In this document: piece after piece, positions 50,013 through 62,062 of the stretch
Numbering within the stretch: the first letter of the stretch is position 1
How the letters are laid out: every line of letters begins with the position of its first letter
Source of the DNA: Sciurus carolinensis
Taxonomy: Eukaryota > Chordata > Mammalia > Rodentia > Sciuridae
NCBI RefSeq assembly: GCF_902686445.1
Contig: NC_062220.1
Location: forward strand, 108,052,643 to 108,116,642
Direction of reading: 5' to 3'
Length of the DNA stretch: 64,000 bases
Notes under the pieces: model-generated
Told to the model about the DNA's origin: nothing
What the model saw: only the letters and a program-made list of their open reading frames with translations
Database searches by the model: none
Program-made: the position numbers and the translations under genes

Positions 50013-50205
50013 GAGCCAGGCACAGAGGCCCTCTCCTGTAATCCCAGTGACTCAGGAGGCTGAGGCAGGAGGCTCATAAGTTCCAGGCCAGTGTCAGCAA
50101 CTTAGCAAGACCCTGTCTCAAAAAATAAAAAGGGCTGGGGATGTAACTCAGTGGTAGAATGCTATTGGGGTCCACCTCCAGAACCGCCAATAAATAAATA
50201 AATAA
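50013..50205 (+). mobile_element. B1-dID dimeric SINE
   Basis: 'gagccaggcacagaggccct', 'aggaggctgaggcaggaggc' and 'gcaacttagcaagaccctgt' are followed by the ID part 'ggctggggatgtaactcagt' and an (aaat)n tail. Confidence 0.9.
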
Positions 50206-51085
50206 GACTGGGACAGATGCAGAAAGACCAAGGTTAAAGTGGTGTTGACCCCCATTTTTTTCATCCTATCAGTGTTTTGGGCTGCTGCTTGCAGTATCTT
50301 ATTTGGTGTTACCTTTCAAGTCTGCATTTGAGACTTGGGCACAGTGGAGCTTCATTCACTCTGGCTCTTTGTCAGAACTGTGGAGTTCTACAGAGACCTG
50401 GTTATGTCATAAGGAGAGTTGTAACATTATCTTTCTGCCTTTAAGGTCTGCTTATCTTCTGGGGAGAGCTATCAGAAATCAAGGATTCAGATTCTAAAAC
50501 TAAATGAAACTACAAGTGTTTTCCTGCAGTAGACCGGGCAGGCATGTGATAATACGCACTTTTTCTCTGGCTGACTGGGGGAAGGCAGGGAGATGGCCTG
50601 AGATGGCAAGTCAGCTCTGAGTGGTCAGGCATGGGTACATTAGGGTTTCCCCAGGTGAGGGCCTGGACAGCAAAGGGCATCCATTCTCTTTGCCAATTTC
50701 TTACATGACTAATTATGTGTCAAAACCCCTAGTTCTTGATATTTTAATTGTCCCGCTGCTATGGAAAAAAATGGCATTATTGGAACTGTCAAATGTGAAG
50801 TTTGAGTTTCCAGGGTTATTTGCTAAATCTTTGTGACTGACTCACTTTGAAACCTGAGTCTAGGATTCTTGTGGCTGAGAATGTCCTGGTATGACTGACC
50901 TGGAATCCCACATTTCCTCAAGGCTCAGCAAACTTGCACAGGACACATTCCAAAGTGCTACCAATTCCTTGTGCCAGCACCTAACTAGTGGCAAGAAGCC
51001 CATTTTTACTACTGTACATCATTTCCAAAGGTTTGTAGTGGATACCCAGCTAGTGTTTTAAATACAGAGAGACATTACAAACAAC
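50206..51085. other. Sequence downstream of GRB10
   Basis: Unassigned; lies just 3' of the predicted GRB10 polyadenylation site. Confidence 0.4.
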
Positions 51086-51089
51086 AGAA

Positions 51090-54033
51090 AATGAAGAACA
51101 CTGTATTAATGTTTATTTCTAATTACAAGAACCAGAACATCAGTCCCTTATTTGTACAAAAATACCTGAAAGTTTACAATTAGGTTCACGAGCCAAAGAG
51201 CTATGTACAGAATGAAGCAAAGCACATGGAGTAAAGGTTTTGTCTCTTAATTAACACCTTCTGCATTCCCTGAAAACGTTCACACGTCAGGACATTTTAT
51301 GGTCACTGCAATTTGCACTATGACACCACAAATCTACGATGAGCTAGTCCCGCCCTCAGAAAGGCGCAAGGATCAGTCAAATTGTCAGGTATTAAGTGCA
51401 GAAAGGAGAAGACAAAACATCTAAGCTGAGGCACATGTTTCTTCAAGGTTTAGCAAACAAAAACACGTTCTGGAACTCTAACACCTAATGGAACAGAGCT
51501 TACCTATTAAACTCTAATACCCAAAGCATTTGGCGTTTTCCTTCTCGTCTTAGTCCAGGTTGCTACATGGAGTTCTCATTTAGAAAAGAAAATCACAGGC
51601 AGAGATTAAAAAGTCAACAGGCTCCAAAACAACCCTGAGCTGTCCCCTTTACATTCATGTCAATTAAATACAAAAATAAAAGTCAAATGTCCTTCAGTCC
51701 CTGGCTTGGGGGCTAGACGCCCACGGCTCAAGGGACTTGCTGTTTTCAGATGGAATTCCCAGCTACCTGCGTAAAGGCGGGCGAGCCAGGGGCCTTCGGA
51801 AGTCTGCAGCCGCACGAGGCGGTTTATAGCAGCCTCCAACAATTCACTTCGGCTGGGGAAGTACAAAAGACTGCGTCAAACCAGCTACATACAAAATTAT
51901 GAATCAGAGTCAAGCTTTTATTCTCCTTTTAAATAAAACGCATACTTATAAATATGAAATACTGCACATCCTAGCTGTCTATGGAGAGGCATAAGAGAGG
52001 GATGATGCACGATGAGGACTGATCTACATAAACAGAAAATTGAAATTCTAGAATTGCTGCTTGTTGTTGTTCTTTAAGGTTTTACCGCAAACCAGCGAAG
52101 AGAAAGAAGGTACAATAGTCAAACTGAAGTAACCGTCCCTAACGTGGAGATCAGTAAAAGCATGATGCTAGGCATGAACTTGAGAAATTACCTCACTGTC
52201 AATTGTTTGATGAACTGGCTGCCAAAGAAGGAAATGCAATAGACCATTGATGGTTAAAAACGTGTTTCACTAAAGAAATGCTTCATTTGTGTAAGCAGAC
52301 ATCTCATGGAAACGGATGGAGTGTGGTCTGTAAACCAAAATACAGTGTTTCTCTCCTGTAGACCGACTTGCAGCCAGCCGATCTGCCACACTGAAGCACA
52401 TCACACGTCTCCTGAACTACGCACGTCAACAGAAGGGCAGAGAGAAGCGGTTCCTCAGGGAGCACTTCAGTGGGTCGCATCTGGAACAATCCAGTGGCTA
52501 GCACAGATCAGAGGAGCCTGTTGGGCATTGTCTTAGAAAAGAAAGCTTTCTGCTCACCACAGTAGTCTGCATGCTTGTCAAGGGAGTTCAGTTGGTGTTG
52601 CGGGGGTCAAGCGTCAAGAAATAGCCACCTTCACACCTGACAACTCAGCAAAGGGGACACGCAAAGGGTCTGCTATGGGGTACAGGGGACTGTGTAACAA
52701 CTCAAGCCACCATCTGACTGTCTCTTTGAGTGGGAAGCAAGTGTCCTGTTGCTAAACTCCCCATTGTCCACAACCACTGTGAGGTACTTCTGCCCCTAAG
52801 CCATCAGAGGAGGCGCCTCTGGCCGCTCCACATCTGCTGGCTTATGGGGGTTTTCAGCAGGATGCAGAGGTTCATCAAGCAAAGACCTTCAAATGCCAAC
52901 CTGCGCCTGAGCCCTCTGCAGCAGTTGCTTTTCTTTATCACCATGGAAACCCACAGAACCCAGCACAAAGGCCACCAGGTATCGTGTTCTTTTTAGATCC
53001 TTTAATTCCCCAAGGGAGATCAGTCATGAAATGACCCAGGCCACTGCAGGTGGCCAAAGCAGTGATCATTCTAGAACAGCTGATGGCTGCGAAAATGTGA
53101 GACTGATGGTACCCCAGGTGGACTATGTGACATCCACCACCAGCAAATGATGGGTACCAGGTGTGTCCCAAGAAGGCAGTCTTACATCAATCCAGAGGCG
53201 AGGTCATGCAGCTGTGCTGTGTTGGGGAATAGTGGGGTTTCCAACGTAATAAAGTCTCCTGCACTGTGGAGAACTAGACACGCTACTAACAAAAGGATCA
53301 GACATCTACGCAGAGAGCAATGATTAACAGACTGTGGTAGCTCGACTGAGTCCACAAAACATGCCAAATGCTGACCACAGTTGACACCTTTTAGTTTTGT
53401 TTGTTTTTTTTTAAAAAAAAGCTTTTCAAGTATACTGGGAAGGGCTGGGGGTGGTTTTTGTAATTTGGGAGCCAAATCCATACTGTGGCAACCTGTAGAG
53501 GGTGGAGGTCACCCTCTAGATATCTTTGGGGACCAATTTGCAGTCTGAAGTCACCAATTCGAAACTTTCCGTCTCATATGAGTTGAAAAGCCACATCCCC
53601 TCCTACCATAGGCTGAATACAATATTGACAACAAAGGAGTGCAAAAAAGTGATCAATACAAAAAAAGTAAACATATCAGTTTTAATTGTCAAGATTATTC
53701 CAGGGCAAGAGTTCATTTCCAATTTCTCTTCGGTTCTTGTTCCTAAAGTGGCCCAGCCAAGGATGATCATTCCAGTTTATTCTCAGACTTGTGCTGGATC
53801 TCTCACACCCTCCCTGATTTGGCCGACGCAGAAGGAGGCAATCTGGCTGGATCCACAGCAGCAAATCTTTGCAAAGTCCAACAAACTAGTCGATCTTGGT
53901 TGGCTGGCACCAAACGAACCCATGTTGCTCTCAGTCCCAAGGTGCGGAAGATGTACATTCTCATCCCTCATTTAGACCTCTTCTTCGTTCCAGTGTTCAC
54001 CTCCTCCCGTCTTCCGCTGAGAGGATGTCGAGG
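51090..54033 (-). other. GRB10: GRB10 3' UTR
   Basis: Runs on the minus strand from the stop codon at 54036-54034 to a predicted cleavage site about 20 nt after the AATAAA at 51117-51112. The roughly 2.9-kb length is reasonable for mammalian GRB10. It is strikingly free of interspersed repeats compared with flanking DNA, as expected for a selected UTR. A further AATAAA on the same strand at 51922-51917 could give a shorter form. The 3' limit is inferred from the signal, not from transcript data. Confidence 0.75.
51112..51117 (-). terminator. GRB10: GRB10 polyadenylation signal AATAAA
   Basis: The minus strand reads 'gaaataaacattaat' followed within about 30 nt by 'gtgttcttcattttctgttg', a GU/U-rich downstream element. 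It is the last good signal before repeat-rich intergenic sequence. Confidence 0.6.
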
Positions 54034-54180
54034 TCATAAGGCCACTCGGATGCAGTGGTGCTTCAATTTGCAAGGCAGCACTCCTTTGTTGAGCTGGTAG
54101 AAGTCGACCAGCTGAATCAGGTCAGAGAATTTGGTGTTCCCATCGTCTAGAGTGAAGAAGGTCTGCCCTTCATCCTCGAA
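54034..54180 (-). CDS. GRB10: GRB10 last coding exon (end of SH2 domain)
   Basis: This exon encodes 48 residues and a TGA stop: [20 protein letters not shown] through to [11 protein letters not shown]. The acceptor is 'ccctccag', phase 0. It covers the later part of the SH2 domain ([19 protein letters not shown]) and the conserved C-terminus. GRB10 is a cytosolic adaptor (RA-PH-BPS-SH2) that binds activated insulin and IGF1 receptors and reduces their signalling. The first residue is Phe where human and mouse GRB10, as I recall them, have Cys (ILPC-EDDG). Confidence 0.97.
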   Translation of the reverse strand, partial: FEDEGQTFFTLDDGNTKFSDLIQLVDFYQLNKGVLPCKLKHHCIRVAL

Positions 54181-56298
54181 CTGGAGGGACACAAAACGAC
54201 ACTTGCCAAGTTAGAAGATAAGATGTTGGGGAGAACCTGGGCCCATGGTGAGTAGCTCTGGATTCCAAAGGGACTCACAGGGAATCTGCAAGGTTGGCTA
54301 GAAAACTCAGAGTTCACCAAGGTGGGGGAGCACGCATCTGTGCTGGGAGCTGCCATGTGGCTAGGTGAATGATGCTGGGCAGGGGGCTAAGGCCAACTAG
54401 CAGGAATGGCTCCTCTGCTCCCCAAAGAGGTCAAGGGGGAAGGGCTTGGAAGAGCTCCAAGCTCACCCTGCTCATGAGGTCAGGTTCACCAGTTGACTAG
54501 TAAGTATCTACAATGGGACACAGGCAACCTTTAAGCTCTCAAGTTCTCTTTGTTCCATTATGAAGCACTTGTTACATTATTTTAATAACATCATATAGGT
54601 AAAACAACTTTCCCAGCTCCTGGACTATTTGGTAGCTAAAGCAGGAATTCCACAGTATCTCTAAGAAAGAACTAGATTCTTAACATCTGCTTCAACTCAG
54701 TAAGTTTTAAATCTAATGACTGCAGTACTGGGTTGAACAGAAAAGTCACACTACCCTGTTCACATGGACAAGGGAAGCTTTAAACCTTGGTTGATTAATG
54801 AACTTAGAATCACTTCTTAACTTGAAAGTAGTGCTAGAGCCAAACATACATCCTGTGGCTTGTTTTCAAGTTCAGAGGCTGAAATCTTCTAAGTCCCAAA
54901 TTGCTATTCCTCTTTGAGATTATTTGGGAGAATGGCATTATGTACTTTGCCTGCCATGGAAGACCTTTTCATTTTATATTTTAAGTGGAGAAAATTCTAA
55001 TATCTGCATCAAAAGATAATGCAGTGGGGAAAAAAAAGAATTACAAATGAAGCACTTTCTCTTGATTGATAATTCTGTGCATATAATGTTTAGTGGAACC
55101 TGAGAAGTGGGAATTCAATCCCAGATTCTGTTCCTTTCCCCTTGTGTGGTGCAGGGCAAATGCTCGTTTTTCTCATCTATAAAATGTGTACATCAGAATT
55201 TAGTGGGAAGCAAGAATGGAAAGTGACTCAGAGCATGTTACTTCTTGTACTTCACAAAAGGAAACCACGATAGCCTTCTTCTTCCTTACCAGCCCTGGGC
55301 TTCCTATCGTTACACTACTATTGAGACTGTAGTGAAGTTTAGGGTCAATATTTTCAGAAAACCCTAGGCTCAATCATGTGAAATGGATGCATTTAATTAC
55401 TTTCCAAGCCTTCTAGGGACTTCTTCTTTGTTCACATGAGTCTCCAAGAGGATCAAGTGTGGTCACCTTCTTCTGCAGAAGGTTTCCTGGGGTTTAGGTT
55501 CCACAGAAGACATTTTATGGAAGTTATCCTTATCTCCAGAATTGATCAATTCACTATGTAAAGCATTTGATGTGTATTGTATCCCTACCTAAACTGAGTT
55601 CCTGGAAGTGCTAATATAACACAAAAATCATGAACTAGAATTTAAACTTTGGCTTACTGAAAGGAGAGTTAAAGTACATTAGAAAGTATAACAATAATTG
55701 CTTTGTTAAAGCAACAATAACAAAAGGCCCTCTGCAATGATGTGGTGGAGAGTTCAAAGGTAGAATCTATTTTCTGATCTGAGAGCCAGGTGCAAGGAGG
55801 AACAGTTTCTCTTTGGAGGGGCACTTGACCATGAGTGAGTTTTTCTGTGAGTTTCATGAGTAGCCCCACAACACACCAGCACAAATTAGATAATTCCTTA
55901 GATGCAAGTGATGCAGGAACAAACCTGCTGTTTGCCTCCTGTTTTCTACATACTTGTGCTCAGGGTCATCTTGCTCTTTGGTCCTCGTCATCCCCCACAT
56001 CCTCCTATATGCTGACCCTGATCCTCCCAGTTAGGCAGCCCTTTAGTTATACCTATGAGCTAAAAGGTGCATGAGAAGCCTCAGCACAGGATCAGCACTT
56101 CCATCATTTGTAGGAAAAATGTCCTAAGTTTGAAAAACAAACCTCTACAGAAACTCTTGCAAGTTGCTTACCTGTGAGCTTGAAACTGCGTATTATTCAA
56201 CCATCTATAGTCTAGTTAGTTTATAACTTGAAAATTGCATGAAAACTAAAGCTAGAGAATCCAAAAGTAAGACTTGGTATAGAAATGTCACTACTTAC
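54181..56298. other. GRB10: GRB10 last intron
   Basis: About 2.1 kb between the two SH2 exons. Mostly unassigned sequence; a weak MIR-like stretch at about 55100-55260. ORFs at 55669-55884 and 55835-56074 have no known domain. Confidence 0.5.
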
Positions 56299-56392
56299 AG
56301 GTAAGATCTGGAAGTTTTTAATCTTCTGGTGGTGACACAGTGTGAGTACAAATGCCTTTGGATTACTCTGACTGTCACGGAGGAGGAAAAGC
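56299..56392 (-). CDS. GRB10: GRB10 penultimate coding exon (SH2 domain, phosphotyrosine pocket)
   Basis: A 94-bp exon: one base completing a Gly codon, then [20 protein letters not shown] and …[11 protein letters not shown]. Acceptor 'tttccatcccccag', donor GTAAGT. It carries the FLLR form of the SH2 FLVR motif, whose Arg binds the phosphotyrosine phosphate, and the following [12 protein letters not shown] strand pair. The incoming phase (2) and outgoing phase (0) fit GRB10. The longer minus ORF over 56221-56688 is this exon read through both introns and the GT repeat. The preceding exon with HWFHGRISREE was searched for and is not present up to 64000, so the upstream intron exceeds 7.6 kb. 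Confidence 0.97.
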
Positions 56393-56444
56393 CTGGGGGA
56401 TGGAAAATCAGCAATGGATTGTGAACGATGTTTAAAATCCCAAA

Positions 56445-56446
<2 letters not shown>

Positions 56447-56484
<38 letters not shown>

Positions 56485-56500
56485 ACACGCACAGACACAC
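56447..56500. repeat. (AC)n microsatellite next to GRB10 exon
   Basis: Pure AC from 56447 to 56480, then mixed gtgcacacgcacagacacac to 56500. On the GRB10 strand it is a (GU)n tract ending 54 nt before the 3' splice site of the SH2 exon. Confidence 0.95.
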
Positions 56501-57000
56501 CTCCTAGTCTTGTTCAATAACATGGACTTGAAACCCTGATGCTTTAGTTCTTTAGCATCCAAGTGGCCTTGAGGGGCAACAGCAGCCACAGCACCCACAT
56601 GGTCATTTGAAATGTCATTTTTCATTGAAAGAAAGCAGGGATCCTTAGGAATGTGACTGACTCCAGAGCTAAGGCTGGGAAACTGCAAGATGAAGCTGGA
56701 ACATCTTGTGCTGGAAAGTCAGAAAGTGCTCAAAGAATTGTGGGGACAGGTCCAAATGACACAGGGGGCAGGTTGACTAAATAAATCACAGATCACTGGA
56801 TTATAACCTATAAAATATAACAGGAATTCACAAATCCATACGTGTCAGAAATAAATGTACACAGAAATTAACGGGGAGAAAGAAAAGCTTCAACTTGGAG
56901 GAGCATACCAAGGATTGAAGGACTGAAAAACTACCATTTGGCAACTACCACAGTTACAACTGTTAAGAAGACCTTCGATGATGCTAAAACCAGCAGACGA
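56501..57000. other. GRB10 intron, unassigned
   Basis: No exon or nameable repeat. Confidence 0.4.
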
Positions 57001-57720
57001 AAGTCTGATGAGAAACAGAACATTTTCATAATCTCAGAGTGTCTGGCTCCTAATGTGGGAAAACATTACAGAAAAGGGAAAACAGAACAGAACCACATTA
57101 AGAGTGTATTCATCAATTGTTCAAATTGCTTCCACCAGGAACAAGGCAAACGGACCTCAAATGCTTCCTGATAGGATGTGCCGAAGACACCACATCATGC
57201 TCTCGGGTGTTCCCACCCAACATGCAAATTCCCACCCTAGTCCCTGGTTCACAGTCTAGTGCAAAAGGAGACACGTTCCTGAGAAGTGGCTTTCACTTAT
57301 GACAAGGTCAAGATTATACAGACATGCTCTGGGATATGAGATTATCCAGGATTATGATGCCCCCCCCCATTTTACTAAAAAGGACACAATCAGGAGAATT
57401 AAAATTTGGATCAGTGTATAGAGTAGATAATACAACTGCACCAAAATTAATTTCCCGATTTTATAATGGCACTGTGGTTACGTTAGAAAAGTACTTGTTT
57501 ATAGAAATTTCACACTAAAATAATTAGGACGAAGGGGGCATCAAGCTACAACTTGCTCTCAGATGGTTTGGGGGAAAACATTACAGGAAAAAAATGATAA
57601 AGCTAATGTACCACTACACTGATAAGTGGGGTATCTGGGTGAAGTGTGTACCAGATCGTTGCATTATTTTTGTGACTTTTCTACAACCTTGAAATTATTT
57701 CAAAATATAATAATAAAGAA
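57001..57720 (+). mobile_element. Ancient L1M-type 3' end
   Basis: The 3' end is typical of old L1 elements: 'gcattatttttgtgactttt', 'ctacaaccttgaaattattt' and 'caaaatataataataaag' (57660-57717). The 5' limit is unclear and could be nearer 57300. Confidence 0.55.
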
Positions 57721-59960
57721 ATAGGACAAATAAGCATGGAATCACCACTTTGCCATGAACAAATCTAACCTAAAAAATCTCCAGTTTATAGATTATAATG
57801 CTAAGATGGAAAAGCAGCTAAACGGAACTGGAAAAATCCCTACTGGAAAGATAAAACAGATTGCTTTTTTCTATAGTACTTCTCAGAGCTTTAAAAATGC
57901 ACATATTTATATGTCAATTTCAACCCAGGACTTCTCAAAGTTTTTAAAATGCAAATACTCATCTTGAGTCTCTAAAGGGCTCTACCACAAAGAGTGACCC
58001 AGTCTTACCTAACTATATAATCCCCCTTTTACACAGCAGTTTGCAGAAACTTGTACTCGTCAGAATATCCTTTGGGAAACAATGCTCAGATCTGAATTCC
58101 ATGGTTTAGCCCAGTCAGGCTGGAAGAAACAGTGCTAAGAACCACGGGTCCCCCAGCTGCAGAACATGCTCCACAGGAAAAGAGAGAACAGGGAGCTCTG
58201 GGTCTTCTCCTGGGTGGCCATGCACATCTGTCTCCTTTGTCTACCTCAGAGATCCCTCTTCTTTTCCCAGAGTCGTATCATCCCAATAAAACATGGTGAG
58301 ATGGTAGAAGTTCAAGATCTAATCTGAGGAAAAGAAAGGGCTGCCCCTTTCTCTGTTACATGACTACCTGTTTCCTTCCACAGACAGAAAACTACAGACG
58401 AACATGTACACGACCTGTGCCTGTTCATTCTGGAGCGGGATGATCACCCGAGAGGAGCAGGCAGCAGACACACCATCTCTGTCCCTCAGTTTCAGGCAGA
58501 CAGGCAGCATGGGGGCTGCTCGTCATAGCAAGAGCCTAGCAGGGCTAGACTGGAACGGGAGGGGTGGGAGAGAAGAGGTGTCCTTATATCCTGAGAGGGC
58601 TGGCAGAGGAGTGGATAGAGCCAGATTTGCCCTTGAAAAACTCCTTCTCCCAAAGCTTCTGGAATGGACAGCAAGACAGGAAGGAACCTGGCAGTGAGCT
58701 CGGTGCAGGACTGGTGGGCAAAAGAGCTGGTACATGCACACACAGGCATGCTCGGCCACGCATGGGGAGGCTGCCAGGGACCTCAGGAACATTTCTGGAG
58801 TCACGTAAGGCTTTGATATCTCTTTTTTTCTGGCCCTGCTCTCGAACTCCACATATCACTTCAGGCTAAAGCAATAGGAAATATCCCTCTCGAACCTTAG
58901 CTGTTCTTGCACTGTCTTTCAGAGTTATTTTCTTTTCATTGTTTGACACTCCAAATTGACTTGCCTTCATTATCTCTGCAGGGGTCAGTAAAGATCAGAG
59001 AAAGATCGTCTGAAACACACTTCTTCCCTAAACCTAGGAACCCCAGATGAGCCATCCCCGCGTCAAAGCTGGACCAGCCCATCATCTGCACATCTGTGTT
59101 TGGCCAACGCTCCTGCGGCCTGACGTCTGAGCTGGACATGACAACCTTAGTGCCAGCAAGGATGCCAGGGAGCACATTATAAATGAGACAGATGCCACAA
59201 CAAGGGTTTATCTGGGAAGGAAGTCAGAGGTGAAGCTCCTATCTCCTTATAGGTTTGGAAGAAAGGCTGGAAACGTCACCAGCTGGGATTTTATACCAGG
59301 AAAAGCTGAAAGATAAACATGCATGGGAAAAGATAAAAGGACACAGACACACACTTGAGTGCAGCTGTCTACCCGGTTACGTGGGCACACCCCCTCACCT
59401 GTCAGAGGGGGCCAAGGTGGGTCTTACCTCATTATCACTTGGGAAACTCCTTTGAAAAACACATACCCCTACACCCTCCTCCCTGAGACTCAGGCACTCC
59501 TGCTCCTTGGGGAGGCAGACACCCTGTCACTACCCTGGGTTTCGGGGAGGACAGGAGTGGGGAGGGACATGTGCTTTTTGGCCACAGCACCACAGCGAGC
59601 CTCCTATGCAGCCTTCACTACCTGATGTCACCTGGCATGTGAACTAGCTCAGCCTCCTTAATGAACCCCACAGACACTACGGTTAACTAAGACAAGCCTA
59701 CAACATTCAGAGGCTCACAGATGAATGGGGTTCACAGCTATAAATGGGCACAAGAAAATACACACCTATCCCTAAATTTAATAATGCCACAGAAGTTTCA
59801 AATATTAGGCTTTTCTCTCCTTAAGCATGCCAGCAACTTTAGAGAAATATACTTTTTTATATTTAAGAACGGAGTTATTTCTAATGGTTTAAAAGAGACT
59901 GCTCCATGATACAGGTGATTACTTAATATTAATTACCTAACATAATTAGCTTTGGAATAA
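57721..59960. other. GRB10 intron, unassigned
   Basis: Includes a more G/C-rich block (58400-58860) with overlapping ORFs on both strands, none with a known domain or splice support. No repeat I can name. Confidence 0.4.
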
Positions 59961-60200
59961 TTATACAGCTATCTGGGAAACAAAATGAGACCCATTCTTT
60001 GCACAATATATAAATATAAAGTCCAAATCCATCTGGAATCTAATGATGATAATAGTAATTATAATAATATATAATACATGTAATAATAATAAACAGAAAA
60101 ATTAATGAATAAGGAAAGAAACAGATAATGAAAGAAGAAAGCAAGGGTGAATGGAAACAATATAATATGAAAAAAAAAAGAAAATAATATGAATGAACTC
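59961..60200. other. A/T-rich low-complexity sequence
   Basis: 'aataat' and 'gaaaga' rich; nothing coding. Confidence 0.6.
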
Positions 60201-60700
60201 TATGATTTAAGAGTAAGAAAAATAAAGTATTCGCAATTTTAAAAAACAGATTAGAAAAATGGATATAAGGTATAAATATCTCAGAACACCAAAAAAGAGG
60301 AAGAAATCCAAACAGTTCTTAAGCACAAGGAAAGAGGCTCCGTCTGCTTTATGAGAGAAGTGCAAATTATAACTTTACTCTCTGATGGAGGAGGCGATGG
60401 GAAAACAGTCACTCATATGTTTCTGCTGGGATGACCATGTGACACAAACCCTGCAGAGGAGAACTGAGAGCTACTTCACAATATTATGTAAGCCTTCCAC
60501 CCAACAATCCCACTGTGAAGAACTCACCAGCAAAGAGATACCAGTGAAATTATGAAATGACATAGCACTGTTTGTCACAACACAGGGGACTGGCTGGAAA
60601 AAAAAATGATGTTCTATGTACATATAAAAGAACCTGAGAAAGGAAAAGAAATGAGAGAGATTTCCATATGCTGCTATGGGACAATCCTCAGGACAGAGAG
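60200..60700 (+). mobile_element. L1 ORF2 C-terminal fragment, decayed
   Basis: Decayed L1 order on the plus strand: 'gaagaaatccaaacagttct', 'gagaagtgcaaattataact', 'caacaatcccactgtgaaga' and 'gcactgtttgtcacaacaca'. Confidence 0.6.
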
Positions 60701-60710
60701 AAGAAAAATG

Positions 60711-61131
60711 TGTTATGGTTTAGATATGAGATATTCCCCAAAAGTTCAGGTGTGAGACAATGCAAGAAAGTTTAGAGGTGCAATGATTGGGTTAGGAGAG
60801 TTTTAACTTGATCAGTGCATTAATCCCCTGGCAGGGATTAACTGGGTAGTAACTGTAGGCAGGTAGGGTGTAGCTGGAGGAGGTGGGTCACTGTGGATAT
60901 GCCTTCGGGATATATATATTTTGTCCCTGGTGAGCACAGTTTTCTTTCCTTCCTTGTTGCTTTCTTCTGCCAAGTGCTTTGCCTTGATATTTGCCTCATC
61001 TCCAGGCCCAGGGCAATGGAGTTGGCCATCTATGGACTGAGACCTCTGAAAATGAGTCCCAAATAAATTTCTCCTTCTCTACCTTGTTCTTTCCAGGTCT
61101 TGTTCACAGAGTTGAAAAAGCTGACTAATCA
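60711..61131 (+). mobile_element. MaLR-type solo LTR
   Basis: 'tgttatggtttagatatgag' to 'gctgactaatca', colinear with 45817-46240 and, in reverse, with 2633-3055. Contains 'gtgggtcactgtggatatgc' and 'aaataaatttctccttctct'. No clean target duplication seen. Confidence 0.85.
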
Positions 61132-61228
61132 TGTGCAAGATGGTATTTATGATTTACCAATTTTGTTTAAAAGGGGCCTCACGCACACAAATACAAACAC
61201 ATTTTGCTTATACTTTTTAAAAACAAAC

Positions 61229-61440
61229 AATAACTGGGCATGGTGGCACATGCTTATACTCCTAGTGACGTGGGAGGTTGAGGCAGGAGGATCACAAGTG
61301 TGAGGCCCGCCTCAGCAACTTAGCAACTTAGTGAGACCCTATCTCAAAATAAAAGATAAATAGGACTGGGAATGTGATTCAGAGGTAAAGCACCTCTGGG
61401 TTAAATCCTCAGTACCAAAACAAAACAAAACAAAAACACA
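61229..61440 (+). mobile_element. B1-dID dimeric SINE
   Basis: 'taactgggcatggtggcaca', 'gttgaggcaggaggatcaca', a short local repeat 'cttagcaacttagtgagacc', then the ID part 'ggactgggaatgtgattcag' and an (aaaac)n tail. Confidence 0.9.
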
Positions 61441-61980
61441 AATTAATAAAATGGTTAACTGTTGCAGGGATGTGTAGGGTGTAGAGCTGATAGGGAATGT
61501 GCCTTATTTATAGTTTGGATTTTAGAACCATGGAAATGTTTTACATAATTTAAATACTGCCTTTCAATCTAACATGAAACAAATTAGATCCATTTGCAAA
61601 CACCAAATAGCAAAAGGAACAAAACAAACCCACAATAGTTTGGTAGCAGAGGCACAGAGAAGAATTACTTTAAGTGATTTCAAGCACTGTATTTTAATGT
61701 AACTTAAGGATAAAAAGGACTGCAAAGACAACTCAAATCTGGAATTTGGCTAAATTAGTATCAGTATTAATATTTCCAAGATATGAAAATACTCAATTTT
61801 GATGCATCTACATATAGATAAAGATATATAGAATATACAAGATATATATAAATAATCAAGTTAATACCATTAGTAACCAAGATCTTCAGAATAAAAAAAA
61901 CAAATTAGAGAAGAAAAAGTCCCATAATATTGAATTTAAATTAGCAGTATCAATGTGAATTCACAATTTATTTTTTGATT
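61441..61980. other. GRB10 intron, A/T-rich, unassigned
   Basis: Nothing recognised. Confidence 0.4.
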
Positions 61981-61984
61981 TTAA

Positions 61985-62062
61985 AAAGGCCCAGGGATAG
62001 GATTGTAGATCAGTAGTAGAGAGCTTACCCTGCATGACATGGCCCTGGGTTGTATTCTAGCT
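61985..62062 (+). mobile_element. ID/tRNA-type SINE, decayed
   Basis: 'ccagggataggattgtagat', 'cagtagtagagagcttaccc' and 'ccctgggttgtattctagct' keep the tRNA-like layout. Confidence 0.65.

Noticed and set aside
56221..56688. 155-codon minus ORF as a separate gene
   Set aside because: It is the GRB10 SH2 exon (56299-56392) read through both flanking introns, including the GT repeat that gives a Cys/Val run.
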